A stretch of DNA of 64,000 bases from Thermoplasmata archaeon (GTDB taxonomy: Archaea; Thermoplasmatota; Thermoplasmata; Sysuiplasmatales; Sysuiplasmataceae). How positions within the stretch are numbered: position 1 is the stretch's first letter; every line of letters starts with the position of its first letter. The stretch lies in the NCBI GenBank assembly GCA_021806165.1, contig JAJZXY010000012.1, positions 1 through 64,000 of the forward strand. The letters run 5' to 3'. Shown piece after piece: positions 25,780-34,772 of the stretch. The position numbers and the translations under genes are program-made. Under the pieces are notes generated by a model, which was not told the origin of the DNA, made no database searches, and worked only from the letters and a program-made list of their open reading frames with translations.

Positions 25780-26502
25780 ATGTCAGGGGTAAGCTGGCAA
25801 AGCGGTGGAGTGAAGCTGAACATACCATTTTCAAGGGCAGGCGTGTCCACTGTCATGTTGCTTGAGTGCGCTGGCAGGATGAATTTTGTTGAGTGCGGGG
25901 ACGGTGCATCAAGCTACCTCTACAGCCTGCTCGGAAGGAGCGGCGCCTATGAGAAGCTGGACTCTGTGATTGTGACACACGAGCACATGGACCACAGCGG
26001 CGGGCTCAATGCGCTCCTCTGGCTTCTCGAGGTTGCAGGAAGGAAGGGGGGAATTGACATACTGACACCGGGAGGAGGCGAAGGCGGGCTGATGCGATCA
26101 GCCGAGCCTCTGATTTCCACCCTGTCATATGAAGTGCGCTTCGTTGACAGCTCGGCCGGAAGCACGCACAGGATAGGCGGCATCACGGTGAGCGGCTTCC
26201 AGACCATGCACAGGAGCAGCTTCCCGTCCAACAGGTGCGGTGATCCTGTCAGGTCGGCAGGTTATGAAATAACTGCCGAAGGGCTCAGGCTGGTCTTCAC
26301 AGGAGATACCGGCCCCTCCGAAGTGCTGGAACAGAGGTGCACCGGCGCTGATCTTGCACTCATAGAATCCACCTGGGAGGCGCCTGTGGAATGCGATGGC
26401 CTCCACCTGACTGTCGCTGAGGCAATGAGATATGGCGCACTGGCAAAGGAGTTCATAATGATACATCCCCTGAGGGGGCGAAGTGGCGAGGTTCTGAGCT
26501 GA
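25780..26502 (+). CDS. MBL-fold hydrolase, RNase Z/ElaC-like
   Basis: Metallo-beta-lactamase-fold protein with the ligand motif THEHMDHSGGL (about residues 67-77), VFTGDTG for the bridging Asp, and a terminal MIHPLRG His. The arrangement resembles RNase Z-like phosphodiesterases, but the RNase Z exosite arm is not evident and it is short (240 residues), so the substrate is unknown. The ATG at 25780 follows AGAAGGA; the frame extends back to a GTG at 25744. It converges on the histidine kinase gene with one base between the stops. Confidence 0.8.
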   Translation: MSGVSWQSGGVKLNIPFSRAGVSTVMLLECAGRMNFVECGDGASSYLYSLLGRSGAYEKLDSVIVTHEHMDHSGGLNALLWLLEVAGRKGGIDILTPGGGEGGLMRSAEPLISTLSYEVRFVDSSAGSTHRIGGITVSGFQTMHRSSFPSNRCGDPVRSAGYEITAEGLRLVFTGDTGPSEVLEQRCTGADLALIESTWEAPVECDGLHLTVAEAMRYGALAKEFIMIHPLRGRSGEVLS

Positions 26503-26503
26503 A

Positions 26504-29500
26504 TCAGTGTATGTAGTTTGTCGCCTCTGTGAGCCAGGCCTCGGTGGAGACGCCGTGTGAAACAGGCAGCAGCACATGGAATTTCGAGCCTTTGCCCAGT
26601 TCGCTGTCTGCCCATATCCGCCCTCCGTGCCTCTCCACAATGAGCTTCGAGATCGGCAGTCCGAGCCTGAAACCTGTCCTGCTGTGCAGGATGGATGAAT
26701 CGACGACGTGAAAGCGGTCGAATATGAAAGGCAGGTCCTCGGCTGGTATGCCCTTTCCTGTATCCTCGACCACAATAAGGGTGCCCTCCCTGTCGTTCCT
26801 CAGCCTTACGTCAATCCTCCCCCCTTCCGGAGTGAACTTGAGCGCATTGCCTATCAGGTTGTTTACGACCCTCTTGATCAGCGGGGCGTTTGCATTCACC
26901 TGTGTCACCTCACCCTCGATCTCCATGCCGAGCCTGATTGATTTTGCATTTGCGGCCGGCGACAGCTGTGCACATATCTCCTCAATTACAGGCTGAAGCG
27001 ATATGGGCACCATCTCAGTCTCAAGGAGCATGGCCTCCATCCTTGTGAATTCAAGCATGTTGTTTATGATCTCCGTTAGCTCGGAGATGCTGGCCAGCAG
27101 GTTCTCAACGTTGTGCATCTCCTGGTCTGTGAATTGCCCGACCTTGCCCATCTTCATCAGCTCGATGTAGACCCGGATTGAAGTGAGCGGCGTCCTTAGT
27201 TCATGAGCGGCAATACTTGAAAAGTTGGATCTGAGAGTATCGAGCCTCTTCAGCTTCGACAGTGCGTTGAATGTAGCCTCTATGTTGCGCGAATTCTCTA
27301 TTGCAGTTGCAGCAAGAGCGGATACGGATTCCATGTAGCTTACCTCGCCCTTCCTGACAGCCGCGCTGTCTGAGGCCCTCATACAGACAAGGATGCCAAG
27401 CAGCTTGCCTGCAAAGGATATCGGTGTGCCCAGTATTCTGCAGACTGCCTTCCCTTCGACCGCGGAGGCGACTGCCTCAAGCTCCTCAGGTGCCAGAAAA
27501 GCCAGGGCTCTGCCGCAGGCTTCCTCGCCGCTGATGTTCAGGTTGCTCCCCGTCTCCATCACCATTGATGAAAGGCCCCTCCTGTGCTCATCTCCCAGGG
27601 GGGCTGCCGGCACAGCGCCACCTGGCAGGCTGAGCTTCTTGCGCGAATGGCTGGACATTGATGCTATGCTGCATGCCCCGCGCTCGTCAAGCAACTCAAT
27701 GAAGCAGACATCGCTGCCCATGAAGCGCCCCGCCTCGGTGACTATGCTCTCGAGAATTGTGTGAATGTCGAAGGTGGAACTCAGATCCTTTGCTATCCTG
27801 AGCTCACTGCGCATCGCACTCATTGACCAGTCGATATCGACGCGCTTGCTCCTGCTCTCCAGCATCAGCCTCGCAGCCTCGAGAGACGCAGAGATTATCT
27901 GCATCTCGGTCCCCTTCGGCGTCCTGTTCTCCCTGCTCAGCAGGAGCATCGCTGCCCTGAGCGCCCCTTCATCCTCACCCGCGATCATAATCGTGGCTGA
28001 TCTGATCCCTGCTTCATGCAGGGCGGGGTATACGCTCCCCTTTATCTCCCTGATGCTCTTCCTCTTCCTCCCTCCGGTCCATGACTCATCATCGTCCGGT
28101 GTGGCTGCCATCCTGAGCACTTCCTCCCTTACCCTCTCCTCGTCATACTGTTTCCGTGCCCATTTACCAAGCATTGAAAATACGTCATTGCCGGGAGCTG
28201 TGGAGAAGAGGAATACAAAATCATCCTCCATCATGCCGCCGGTGAGGGCGCACATGTTGTTTGCTATCTGCTCCGCCTCGACTGACCATCTGCCGTCACG
28301 GGATCTGAGTGACTGTCCTATTGTACGGAGGAACTGTGAGCTGAACCTTGAACTGCCCAGAAGGTCTGTGAAGGAGCGGGAGTCCTCCAGCAGTGCGGAC
28401 AGCACTTCACACACCTTGATTATGACATCATCCCTGAACTTCTTCCCCGCATTGCCCTCCCTGAAACAAATTGCAGTGAGCGTCACCGGCTTCCTTCCGC
28501 CCGTCCCCACGATGACTGCGTGCTCCATCTCAGGATCGCCCGCAAGCCTCTCCCACAGCCTGTTCCCGTGTCTGCCTATCCTCATCAAGAATGTCGTGCT
28601 GCCGTCCCCCGGGGGCCTGAGTATGTTGACAGTCTCGGTGTTCAACGGACCCGATGCCCTTCCCGATTTCGGTTCAACGTTGCTGATTGGAATGTAGGCT
28701 CTTTCCACTTCATCGTAGCCATATACGAAGACATCATCTCCGCCGGTGACCGATGAGAGCATGTCCGCAAATGCATTCGCCACATCGGCAGGCCTGAATG
28801 GCAGCTTCAGCTGCGCAAGCATGTCCATCAGCCGGAGAAAGGCGAGTGATGCCTCCCGCTCGCTCTCCTGCAGGAGTCTTGTGCGATGCACAGACTCGAC
28901 GGCTGAAACAAACGGGCGAAGGGATCCCACGACGGATGATGTGGGAACACCCTGAGACAGGAAAACGACAAGGAATGAGTCCCTGCCCGATGATATGGTT
29001 ATACAGCGTGATGAGTTTCCCAGAGAATCTCCGAACAGTGCAATGCAGTCGTTCCACGCCTCCCGGTCCGTCTCGCGGTCAAGTTCATGGATACCGTCCA
29101 CAGAGGCGGCTGCCGGAAAATCAATCTTCAAGCCTTTTTCATGGTGCGGGGTGCTCCCGTCCCTGAACTTACTCGTTGTGCATGCATACCCCTCCTCCGA
29201 CCGGACGAACTGCGCCACGCCCTCAATTCCAGGAAGCGTGGTGAGAATTATGTCCCAGATTCCATCTGCACCGCCTTCCGCAGCAGTGGTCGGCTGCTGG
29301 TCTGAAAGGTATGAGGAAAGGAGGTGTATCGAGTTTTCCGCATCCTCCATTCCGCGTATGCTCGTGAAATATTCGAATCTGCTCCCTGCATTGGCCGCCA
29401 GAATCTCCAGGGCGTAGAGCTGCTCGTCGGTGAAGGCTGCCGGAGTGTCCGGTATGCATTCCACTGCATGAGCCGGAACTCCGTTTACGCGTATGACCAT

Positions 29501-30559
29501 CAGTCCGCGCCGTGAAAGACCACCCGTGCCGTCCTCCTCCACAAGGAATGCATCTGGCGCTGTCATGGACTGGCAAAGGAGTGCGTCATCCTCCACATCA
29601 AGCACGGTCCCTGGTGCCATGTCGTCATTGTAGCTGCACGCAAGGGTCATTGACTGCTGCCCCGGGGAGGCGGACCACCACCTGCAGCCAGTTCTCACAC
29701 CAAGAATTGTGCCAACTGAAGACATGAGGGAGTACCGCAGCGTCTCCTCATCGAGTGATTTGGAAAGAAGGCCGATGACTGCGTGAAGCGCTGGAAGCGT
29801 CTGGCGTGATGCGCCGGGAAGGCTATCGTAGTGCGCAGGTGAGGGAAGGGAATGCATCATGGATTCTATGCGCTCACGGAGGAGTGAGAAATGACTGCTG
29901 CCCAGGAGGGATGATGTGACCTTCACCTCATTCTTCCCGCTGCCATCTCCGCCGAAAAGCTGCAGTGTCCTGCCCTCTGCACCGCTCCCTTCCAGGTATG
30001 GGCAGCACAGTCCGGATGCGATTAGCCGGCGGGCGCCGGCAGCTGCCATCTTCAGCCTGCTGCCATCACCCTCTCCCTGAGCTTCAGCCTTTGCATGTTC
30101 GATAGCATCATCTACCCTAAGTTCGAGGACTGTGCCGGAGGCCGCGGTAAGCTCGTCAAGAAGTGCGGCCGAGAAGGGAAAATCAGGGGGGGAGGCGGAC
30201 GAAGAGCGAATATGAATTGAAACGCCGGAAGGGTGGGTGAATGAACAGCATACCACCTCATCCGCCATGCCCGCCTCATCCCTGCCTGAATTAGCGCCTT
30301 GTTCGCTGCCACTCCCGCCTGCACCTAGCCTGTATTGCGTGAATGCAGATGCCACGCCGGCGACGCTGAATTCAGCCGAATGCGTTCCCTCCAGTCCCTT
30401 CAGGTTCGCAGACAGCTCCGATGCCATCCTGCTGAAGTGTGAGTCAAGCCTGGCCAGTGCTGCTCTGGCCGTTTGCTGCTCTTCAGGCGCGGTCGAAACC
30501 ATCTGCTCAATCCTGCCTGCAATGCAACGGGTTCTCGGCTGCCCGAGCCCTGCCGGCAT
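26504..30559 (-). CDS. Large soluble multi-GAF sensor histidine kinase
   Basis: 1351 residues, no membrane helix. The C-terminal kinase module is clear: HisKA with AAHELRTPLTSIR (phosphoacceptor His about 1119), N box VVNNLIGNALKFTPEGG (about 1232-1248), G1 EDTGKGIP (about 1265-1272), F box FIFDRF and a variant G2, GFRLGLPISK (about 1296). Upstream, roughly 900 residues contain several GAF-like sensory segments; the best is about 925-1090 (SSTFDIHTILESIVTEAGRFMGSDVCFIELL, in pieces, to SALAATAIENSR). Start uncertain; an ATG 57 bases downstream is possible. It is divergent from three KaiC-like genes, and a lone receiver gene lies 4 kb away. Confidence 0.87.
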   Translation of the reverse strand: MPAGLGQPRTRCIAGRIEQMVSTAPEEQQTARAALARLDSHFSRMASELSANLKGLEGTHSAEFSVAGVASAFTQYRLGAGGSGSEQGANSGRDEAGMADEVVCCSFTHPSGVSIHIRSSSASPPDFPFSAALLDELTAASGTVLELRVDDAIEHAKAEAQGEGDGSRLKMAAAGARRLIASGLCCPYLEGSGAEGRTLQLFGGDGSGKNEVKVTSSLLGSSHFSLLRERIESMMHSLPSPAHYDSLPGASRQTLPALHAVIGLLSKSLDEETLRYSLMSSVGTILGVRTGCRWWSASPGQQSMTLACSYNDDMAPGTVLDVEDDALLCQSMTAPDAFLVEEDGTGGLSRRGLMVIRVNGVPAHAVECIPDTPAAFTDEQLYALEILAANAGSRFEYFTSIRGMEDAENSIHLLSSYLSDQQPTTAAEGGADGIWDIILTTLPGIEGVAQFVRSEEGYACTTSKFRDGSTPHHEKGLKIDFPAAASVDGIHELDRETDREAWNDCIALFGDSLGNSSRCITISSGRDSFLVVFLSQGVPTSSVVGSLRPFVSAVESVHRTRLLQESEREASLAFLRLMDMLAQLKLPFRPADVANAFADMLSSVTGGDDVFVYGYDEVERAYIPISNVEPKSGRASGPLNTETVNILRPPGDGSTTFLMRIGRHGNRLWERLAGDPEMEHAVIVGTGGRKPVTLTAICFREGNAGKKFRDDVIIKVCEVLSALLEDSRSFTDLLGSSRFSSQFLRTIGQSLRSRDGRWSVEAEQIANNMCALTGGMMEDDFVFLFSTAPGNDVFSMLGKWARKQYDEERVREEVLRMAATPDDDESWTGGRKRKSIREIKGSVYPALHEAGIRSATIMIAGEDEGALRAAMLLLSRENRTPKGTEMQIISASLEAARLMLESRSKRVDIDWSMSAMRSELRIAKDLSSTFDIHTILESIVTEAGRFMGSDVCFIELLDERGACSIASMSSHSRKKLSLPGGAVPAAPLGDEHRRGLSSMVMETGSNLNISGEEACGRALAFLAPEELEAVASAVEGKAVCRILGTPISFAGKLLGILVCMRASDSAAVRKGEVSYMESVSALAATAIENSRNIEATFNALSKLKRLDTLRSNFSSIAAHELRTPLTSIRVYIELMKMGKVGQFTDQEMHNVENLLASISELTEIINNMLEFTRMEAMLLETEMVPISLQPVIEEICAQLSPAANAKSIRLGMEIEGEVTQVNANAPLIKRVVNNLIGNALKFTPEGGRIDVRLRNDREGTLIVVEDTGKGIPAEDLPFIFDRFHVVDSSILHSRTGFRLGLPISKLIVERHGGRIWADSELGKGSKFHVLLPVSHGVSTEAWLTEATNYIH

Positions 30560-30762
30560 GGCAATAGACAGTCGACGGTCTCCAGGACAGCATAATCACA
30601 ACCCTGCTTTATTGGGAGCTGACCTTCAGCTCTTAAGGGTTGGCACCCGATTTTCACTTGAGATAGTCTTGCTCAGGCAGCCTTCAGCTTAACTGGAGAG
30701 GTTATTTGCAAAAAAAAACTTCATCTCGACAATCTTAAATATCAATCCAAGCGGTGGACTGA

Positions 30763-30770
30763 TTTATATA
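30763..30770 (+). promoter_or_regulatory. TATA box of the KaiC-like operon
   Basis: TTTATATA centred about 23 bases before the ATG at 30789, consistent with a leaderless or nearly leaderless transcript. A second AT-rich element (CTTAAATATC, about 30733-30742) and a run of nine or more A (about 30708-30717) lie just upstream. Confidence 0.5.
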
Positions 30771-30788
30771 TCAGGGGCATGCGAGAGA

Positions 30789-31535
30789 ATGACTGAACTG
30801 TGCCTTGAAACAGCCATACCGCTGCAGTCCTCCGTGCTTATGGTGGGACCACCCGGAGCCGGCAAGTCTGAACTTGCAATAAGCCTGGCAAGAAAGTGGG
30901 TAATGAATGGTGAGAGGACGCTATTCGTATCTATATCTGCATCGGGGGAGGAGGTCCTCGCCAGGATAGCCGTAGGTGGCGGGAAGGAGCGGAGCAAAAC
31001 TGGATTCAGGGTGATAGACTGCTACGTTCCACAGTCGAGTTCGTCTGAAGACAGCAGGATCGTCAACACAAACGGGATTGCCCACCTGGAAAGTATTTCA
31101 CTTGCAATATCAACGGTGGTGGACTCGATGGGGACGCCAGTGAGGATAATTGTAGACGGGATGTCCTCACTCTTCCTTTACAATGCACCGCAGACAATGT
31201 CCAAGTTTGTGCAGGTGCTCTCGACCAAGTCGAAGCTCGAATACGGCTCAATAATGTTCGTGGTCGTGGATGGGATGCATGAATCACTGACGATGAATAC
31301 AATGATGTCGCTAGTCGACGGCGTCATAGACGTAAGGATGGATGAGAGGCTGGACCGCTTCGTGAGGTTCAGGTATCTCAAGGGCAGGAAGGTTGACAGC
31401 AGGTGGTACCGCTACTCCCTCATGAGCGAGGCTGGAAGCGGGGATGTCTCGCTCATGCTGTCGGAGGATGGCAAAGCGGCGGGGCATGCGCATGTCGGTC
31501 ATGGCGCAAAGCAGGGTCAGGGTGAGTTGGCTTGA
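30789..31535 (+). CDS. KaiC/RadA-superfamily ATPase, first of three
   Basis: RecA-fold ATPase, 248 residues, single domain. Canonical Walker A GPPGAGKS (residues 20-27), Walker B IIVDG (Asp123), and the KaiC-type end of the core DGVIDVR...VRFRYLKGRKV around 178-200. The tail is His/Gly-rich. Archaeal single-domain KaiC relatives are thought to act in signal transduction with receiver and kinase proteins. It starts a run of three such genes, overlapping the second by four bases. Confidence 0.83.
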   Translation: MTELCLETAIPLQSSVLMVGPPGAGKSELAISLARKWVMNGERTLFVSISASGEEVLARIAVGGGKERSKTGFRVIDCYVPQSSSSEDSRIVNTNGIAHLESISLAISTVVDSMGTPVRIIVDGMSSLFLYNAPQTMSKFVQVLSTKSKLEYGSIMFVVVDGMHESLTMNTMMSLVDGVIDVRMDERLDRFVRFRYLKGRKVDSRWYRYSLMSEAGSGDVSLMLSEDGKAAGHAHVGHGAKQGQGELA

Positions 31536-32248
31536 TGAACAAGGAGGAACCGAAGAGGGTCAGGACCCATGTTGATGGTTTTGACCAGGTGATTGGCGGA
31601 GGGATACCGGAGGGCAGCGTCGTCCTGATATCTGGGAATCCAGGAACAATGAAATCGTCGCTGGCGTTCAATATACTGCAGAAGAATGCGGAAGCGACAG
31701 GCATGCAGTCTGCGTACGTCTCGCTCGAGCAGAGCAGGGAAAGCCTGCTGAGGCAGATGAAGTCCATGAATATGGATGCTGGCGATACCGGCAACATAAG
31801 GATAATTGACCTGGGAAGCATAAGGGAGGAGCTTGAGGTTGCGACCATGGATGACACAGTAACCTCCGTCCTCAAGGAATACCTCTCGGAGGATCTCCGG
31901 GGTGGCGAGTATGAGCTGCTTGTGCTGGATTCCCTGGACGTGCTTGAGCTCTCGTCGGGTGTGAGCTCCAAGAGAAGCCACGTCTTCTTCCTGTTCGAAT
32001 GGCTGCGCGAGATGGGCCTCACTTCGCTCATAATATCCGAGTCAAACCCGGAAGAGGTGCTTGAGAAGGGGTACGAGGAGGGTTACCTTGCAGACGGCAT
32101 AATTAACCTCACTCTGAATTCGGACGAGAGCGATACAGTTCGCAGGAAAATCAGGTGTGTGAAGATGCGAAACACACCCCACGAAACATCATATTTCTCA
32201 CTCCAGTTTTCTTCCGGCCGCTTCATGGTGACCCAATCAATAGGTTGA
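31532..32248 (+). CDS. KaiC-like ATPase with variant Walker A, second of three
   Basis: 238 residues. Begins with the KaiC entry motif GFDQVIGGGIPEGSVVLISG, then Walker A GNPGTMKSS (from residue 35) where Met replaces the usual Gly before Lys, catalytic-type Glu66 in YVSLEQS, Walker B LLVLDSLDVL (Asp133) and the C-terminal LADGIINLTL...RRKIRCVKMR typical of KaiC. Starts inside the last codons of the first ATPase (ATGA overlap), so the two are co-translated. Likely an ATP-binding signalling subunit; whether it hydrolyses ATP is not certain. Confidence 0.85.
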   Translation: MMNKEEPKRVRTHVDGFDQVIGGGIPEGSVVLISGNPGTMKSSLAFNILQKNAEATGMQSAYVSLEQSRESLLRQMKSMNMDAGDTGNIRIIDLGSIREELEVATMDDTVTSVLKEYLSEDLRGGEYELLVLDSLDVLELSSGVSSKRSHVFFLFEWLREMGLTSLIISESNPEEVLEKGYEEGYLADGIINLTLNSDESDTVRRKIRCVKMRNTPHETSYFSLQFSSGRFMVTQSIG

Positions 32249-32253
32249 ACACA

Positions 32254-33468
32254 ATGGCAAATATCCAGTTCTGTCCCGTATGCGGTTACGCGCTCAAGAA
32301 GGTGGATACGCAGTGCGGCAGGTGCGGTGAAAGCGTTGGGGATGAAATGGAGAAGGTACAGCCTCCAAGGCAACGGCAGCCTGCCTCGCGCTTCCTGAGC
32401 GGTTACAGCATCGAGTCGATAGGCGCCGGCGGTGACACAGCCGTTGACGCTGAAGGCGGCATGCCCATAACAGAGAGCTACGGCATCAGGGAGGTCGGCC
32501 AGAAGGAGGGAAGAGCCAGCGCCCAGGCGGAGAGGATGGAGAGCCTTCAGAGGGAGCTGAAGGACCTCAACGAGAGGATTGCGAGGATGGATGAGCAGAA
32601 GCTGAACGAGGCTGCTGCGGCCAGGCCAGCGGTCCAGCCATCGCCCCGCAGGTTCAAGTCAGATGTTGTAAAGCACTTCAGGAGGAGGAGTGACGACCAG
32701 TTCAGGAATCTTGTTGGGATGCATGTGGCGGCCCTTCGTGAAGGCGTCAGGAAGGCGGGGAGCGAGGGGAAGCATGCTGGCGCCTCCTACCATCCGTTCA
32801 TCGACGCGAAAATTGTGAATCCTGGTGTGTACGAGGGTTCTGTCGTCCTGTTTGCCGGCCCCTCAGGCTCCATGAAGTCGACCATGGCCGCGGCAGCCGT
32901 GGCGGACATGGCAAGGAGGAGGGGCGTGAATGCACTCTACATCATTCTCGACGAAGGCAGCACGAGATTCCAGAGGAGGCTGGAGCATCTGGGCATCCAG
33001 AATGGCGACGGGAGGCCTATCAGGATAGTTGACAGCACCGAGATAAGGGATAAGTGCGCAAACATGGAGGGGAACTGGCGGCAGGTGATGATGCAGTATA
33101 TCAGGGCGGAGTTCAGGAGACTGCCGTTCGAATTCATGGTCGTGGACAATCTCAATGCTGTCAGTTCAATGGTTTCAGGCTCCAATGAGCGGGCTGCCAC
33201 GTTCGAATTCTTCGAGTTGATGAGGGCACTGGGCATAACTGCGATAGCCGTCAGGGAGGGTGACTACAGCCGCGTGGTCCGGGCAAAGAGCGCTGATGCA
33301 TACCTGGCGGACGGAGTGATTCAGTTCCACAGAAGGAAGGGTGCGGACGGCAGCCTTGCACCCATGTTCAGGGTGCTAAAGATGAGGGGTGCCGACATAG
33401 ACAGCAGGTACTATTCCCTTCAGGTCTCCTCGGGGAGCCTCAGATTCGTTCCTGCGGTAGCAACCTGA
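32254..33468 (+). CDS. Zinc-ribbon KaiC-like ATPase, third of three
   Basis: 404 residues. N-terminal zinc ribbon with Cys7, Cys10, Cys21 and Cys24; a linker with a short coiled coil (about 92-125); then a KaiC/RecA core with Walker A GPSGSMKST (from 202, again Met before Lys), LDEGSTRFQRRL in the catalytic-Glu position, Walker B FMVVDNL (Asp298) and the terminal LADGVIQFHRR...FRVLKMRG. The ATG at 32254, five bases after the second ATPase, starts the zinc ribbon; the frame back to 32155 is overlap. Its last 49 bases overlap the convergent galT gene. Confidence 0.85.
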   Translation: MANIQFCPVCGYALKKVDTQCGRCGESVGDEMEKVQPPRQRQPASRFLSGYSIESIGAGGDTAVDAEGGMPITESYGIREVGQKEGRASAQAERMESLQRELKDLNERIARMDEQKLNEAAAARPAVQPSPRRFKSDVVKHFRRRSDDQFRNLVGMHVAALREGVRKAGSEGKHAGASYHPFIDAKIVNPGVYEGSVVLFAGPSGSMKSTMAAAAVADMARRRGVNALYIILDEGSTRFQRRLEHLGIQNGDGRPIRIVDSTEIRDKCANMEGNWRQVMMQYIRAEFRRLPFEFMVVDNLNAVSSMVSGSNERAATFEFFELMRALGITAIAVREGDYSRVVRAKSADAYLADGVIQFHRRKGADGSLAPMFRVLKMRGADIDSRYYSLQVSSGSLRFVPAVAT

Positions 33469-34493
33469 CCCTCCATTGTAGACTGCGCATGTCGGGCCGG
33501 TTCTCCGGCAAGCTGCAGGGCGGCGCTTTCGGGGGAGAGGGTGTTTATGTAGAAACCCGTGCCCCCCTCAAAACCTGCCACCTTGCTGACGCGCGGTGTT
33601 ATCTCGAGGTGCCAGTGGTAGAACGAGTAGTCACGGCCGTTGATGGGGGCCGTGTGGATGTAGAAGTTGTACGGAGGGTCATCAAGGAGTGCGTAGAGTG
33701 CATAGAGGCTACGCTTGAGAATTGCGGCCAGATCTGATGTCTCCACCACCGTCAGGTCTGTGAACCGGGACATGTGCCTGCGAGGCAGTATCATCATCTC
33801 ATACGGGTATTTCGAGGCGTACGGGGCAATGCAGACGAAAGACTCGTTCTGGAATACCACCCTTCTCCCGTCCTTGAGCTCCTCCGAGAGAATGCTGTCG
33901 AAGATGCACTCCCCGCCCATGTCTGTAAAATAGTTGTCCGCCCCCCGCAGCTCGGATGCCACATGCACCGGGATCATGGGCGTGGCGATGAGCTGGCTGT
34001 GCGGATGTTCAAGCGATGCTCCAGCCTCGGCACCGTGGTTCTCGAAGGCTATGATGTACTTGAAGCGCCTGTCCCTTGAAAGGTCCTCATACCTGTACCT
34101 GTACATTTCGAGGACCTCCTTCACCTGGTCGACGGGCAGGAGGGCAATCGGGCGGTCGTGCGCAGGCGACTGTATTATGACCTCGTGGCAGCCAACGCCG
34201 CTCATGCTGCTGTATATCGAGGTACTGTGCTTCTCGACGCTCCCCTCGATGCGCAGTGCCGGAAACTTGTTTGGAACTGTTCGCACCCACCAGCCGGGTG
34301 AGTCGCGCACCGTCCCAGGACTCCTGTAGGCAAATATCTCTGGAGGCGTCTGCCTCTCATTTCCGCCGCAGAAGGCGCAGGTCGAGTTCTGTAGCTTCAG
34401 GTGCGTCCGTATGAAATCCTTGGGTCTTCTTGCACGCTCCTCCGATATGACGACCCATGTGTCGGTGATGTAGTCCTTCCTGATCTCAGACAA
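33420..34493 (-). CDS. galT: Galactose-1-phosphate uridylyltransferase
   Basis: HIT-superfamily transferase moving UMP between UDP-glucose and galactose 1-phosphate (archaeal relatives may act on other sugar phosphates). N-terminal DYITDTWVVIS, zinc-type CAFCGG, TVPNKFPAL, GCHEVIIQSPAHD, the catalytic LEHPHSQLIATP (nucleophilic His in HPH), FVCIAPYASKYPYEMMILPRRH and FYHWHLEITPR follow the family order. The start is a TTG at 34493 with GGGAGTG upstream; no in-frame ATG serves. A TATA-like GGTTTATATGCC (minus strand, 34541-34552) predicts a leader of about 26 bases. It lies inside the signalling cluster without an evident link. Confidence 0.88.
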   Translation of the reverse strand: MSEIRKDYITDTWVVISEERARRPKDFIRTHLKLQNSTCAFCGGNERQTPPEIFAYRSPGTVRDSPGWWVRTVPNKFPALRIEGSVEKHSTSIYSSMSGVGCHEVIIQSPAHDRPIALLPVDQVKEVLEMYRYRYEDLSRDRRFKYIIAFENHGAEAGASLEHPHSQLIATPMIPVHVASELRGADNYFTDMGGECIFDSILSEELKDGRRVVFQNESFVCIAPYASKYPYEMMILPRRHMSRFTDLTVVETSDLAAILKRSLYALYALLDDPPYNFYIHTAPINGRDYSFYHWHLEITPRVSKVAGFEGGTGFYINTLSPESAALQLAGEPARHAQSTMEGQVATAGTNLRLPEET

Positions 34494-34628
34494 TTGCAGC
34501 CTTCACTCCCTCGGTTACGCTTTCAGCCGTCTGAACCTTCCAGGCATATAAACCGCTTCTCTTCCGAACGTCCACTCTTGCCACCGGTATAAATCAGCCT
34601 CTTTATTAATTTATAAGGAGGGTGGCAT

Positions 34629-34673
34629 ATGGCCGCTGGACAGGCAATGTCAGTGCTATCCCGCAATCCATAA
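34629..34673 (+). other. Possible 14-codon ORF with strong ribosome-binding site
   Basis: ATG at 34629 preceded by AAGGAGGGTGG and by a TATA-like TTTATTAATTTATAA around 34597-34611; it stops after 14 codons. The gap between galT and the receiver gene is the longest gene-free stretch in the window (about 280 bases) and holds this plus two further AT-rich promoter-like elements. Confidence 0.2.
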
Positions 34674-34730
34674 TAAACGGAAAATGGATTCGTGTAGTAT
34701 GTATTAATAGAAGGGGCAGACTAGAACTCC

Positions 34731-34740
34731 TTTTATAAAG
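34731..34740 (+). promoter_or_regulatory. TATA box of the CheY-like gene
   Basis: TTTTATAAAG, centred about 37 bases before the TTG start at 34773, predicting a transcript start near 34761 that includes the GGAG ribosome-binding site. Confidence 0.5.
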
Positions 34741-34772
34741 CTTCTGGTTTCAGAAAGACAGGAGATGCGGAA

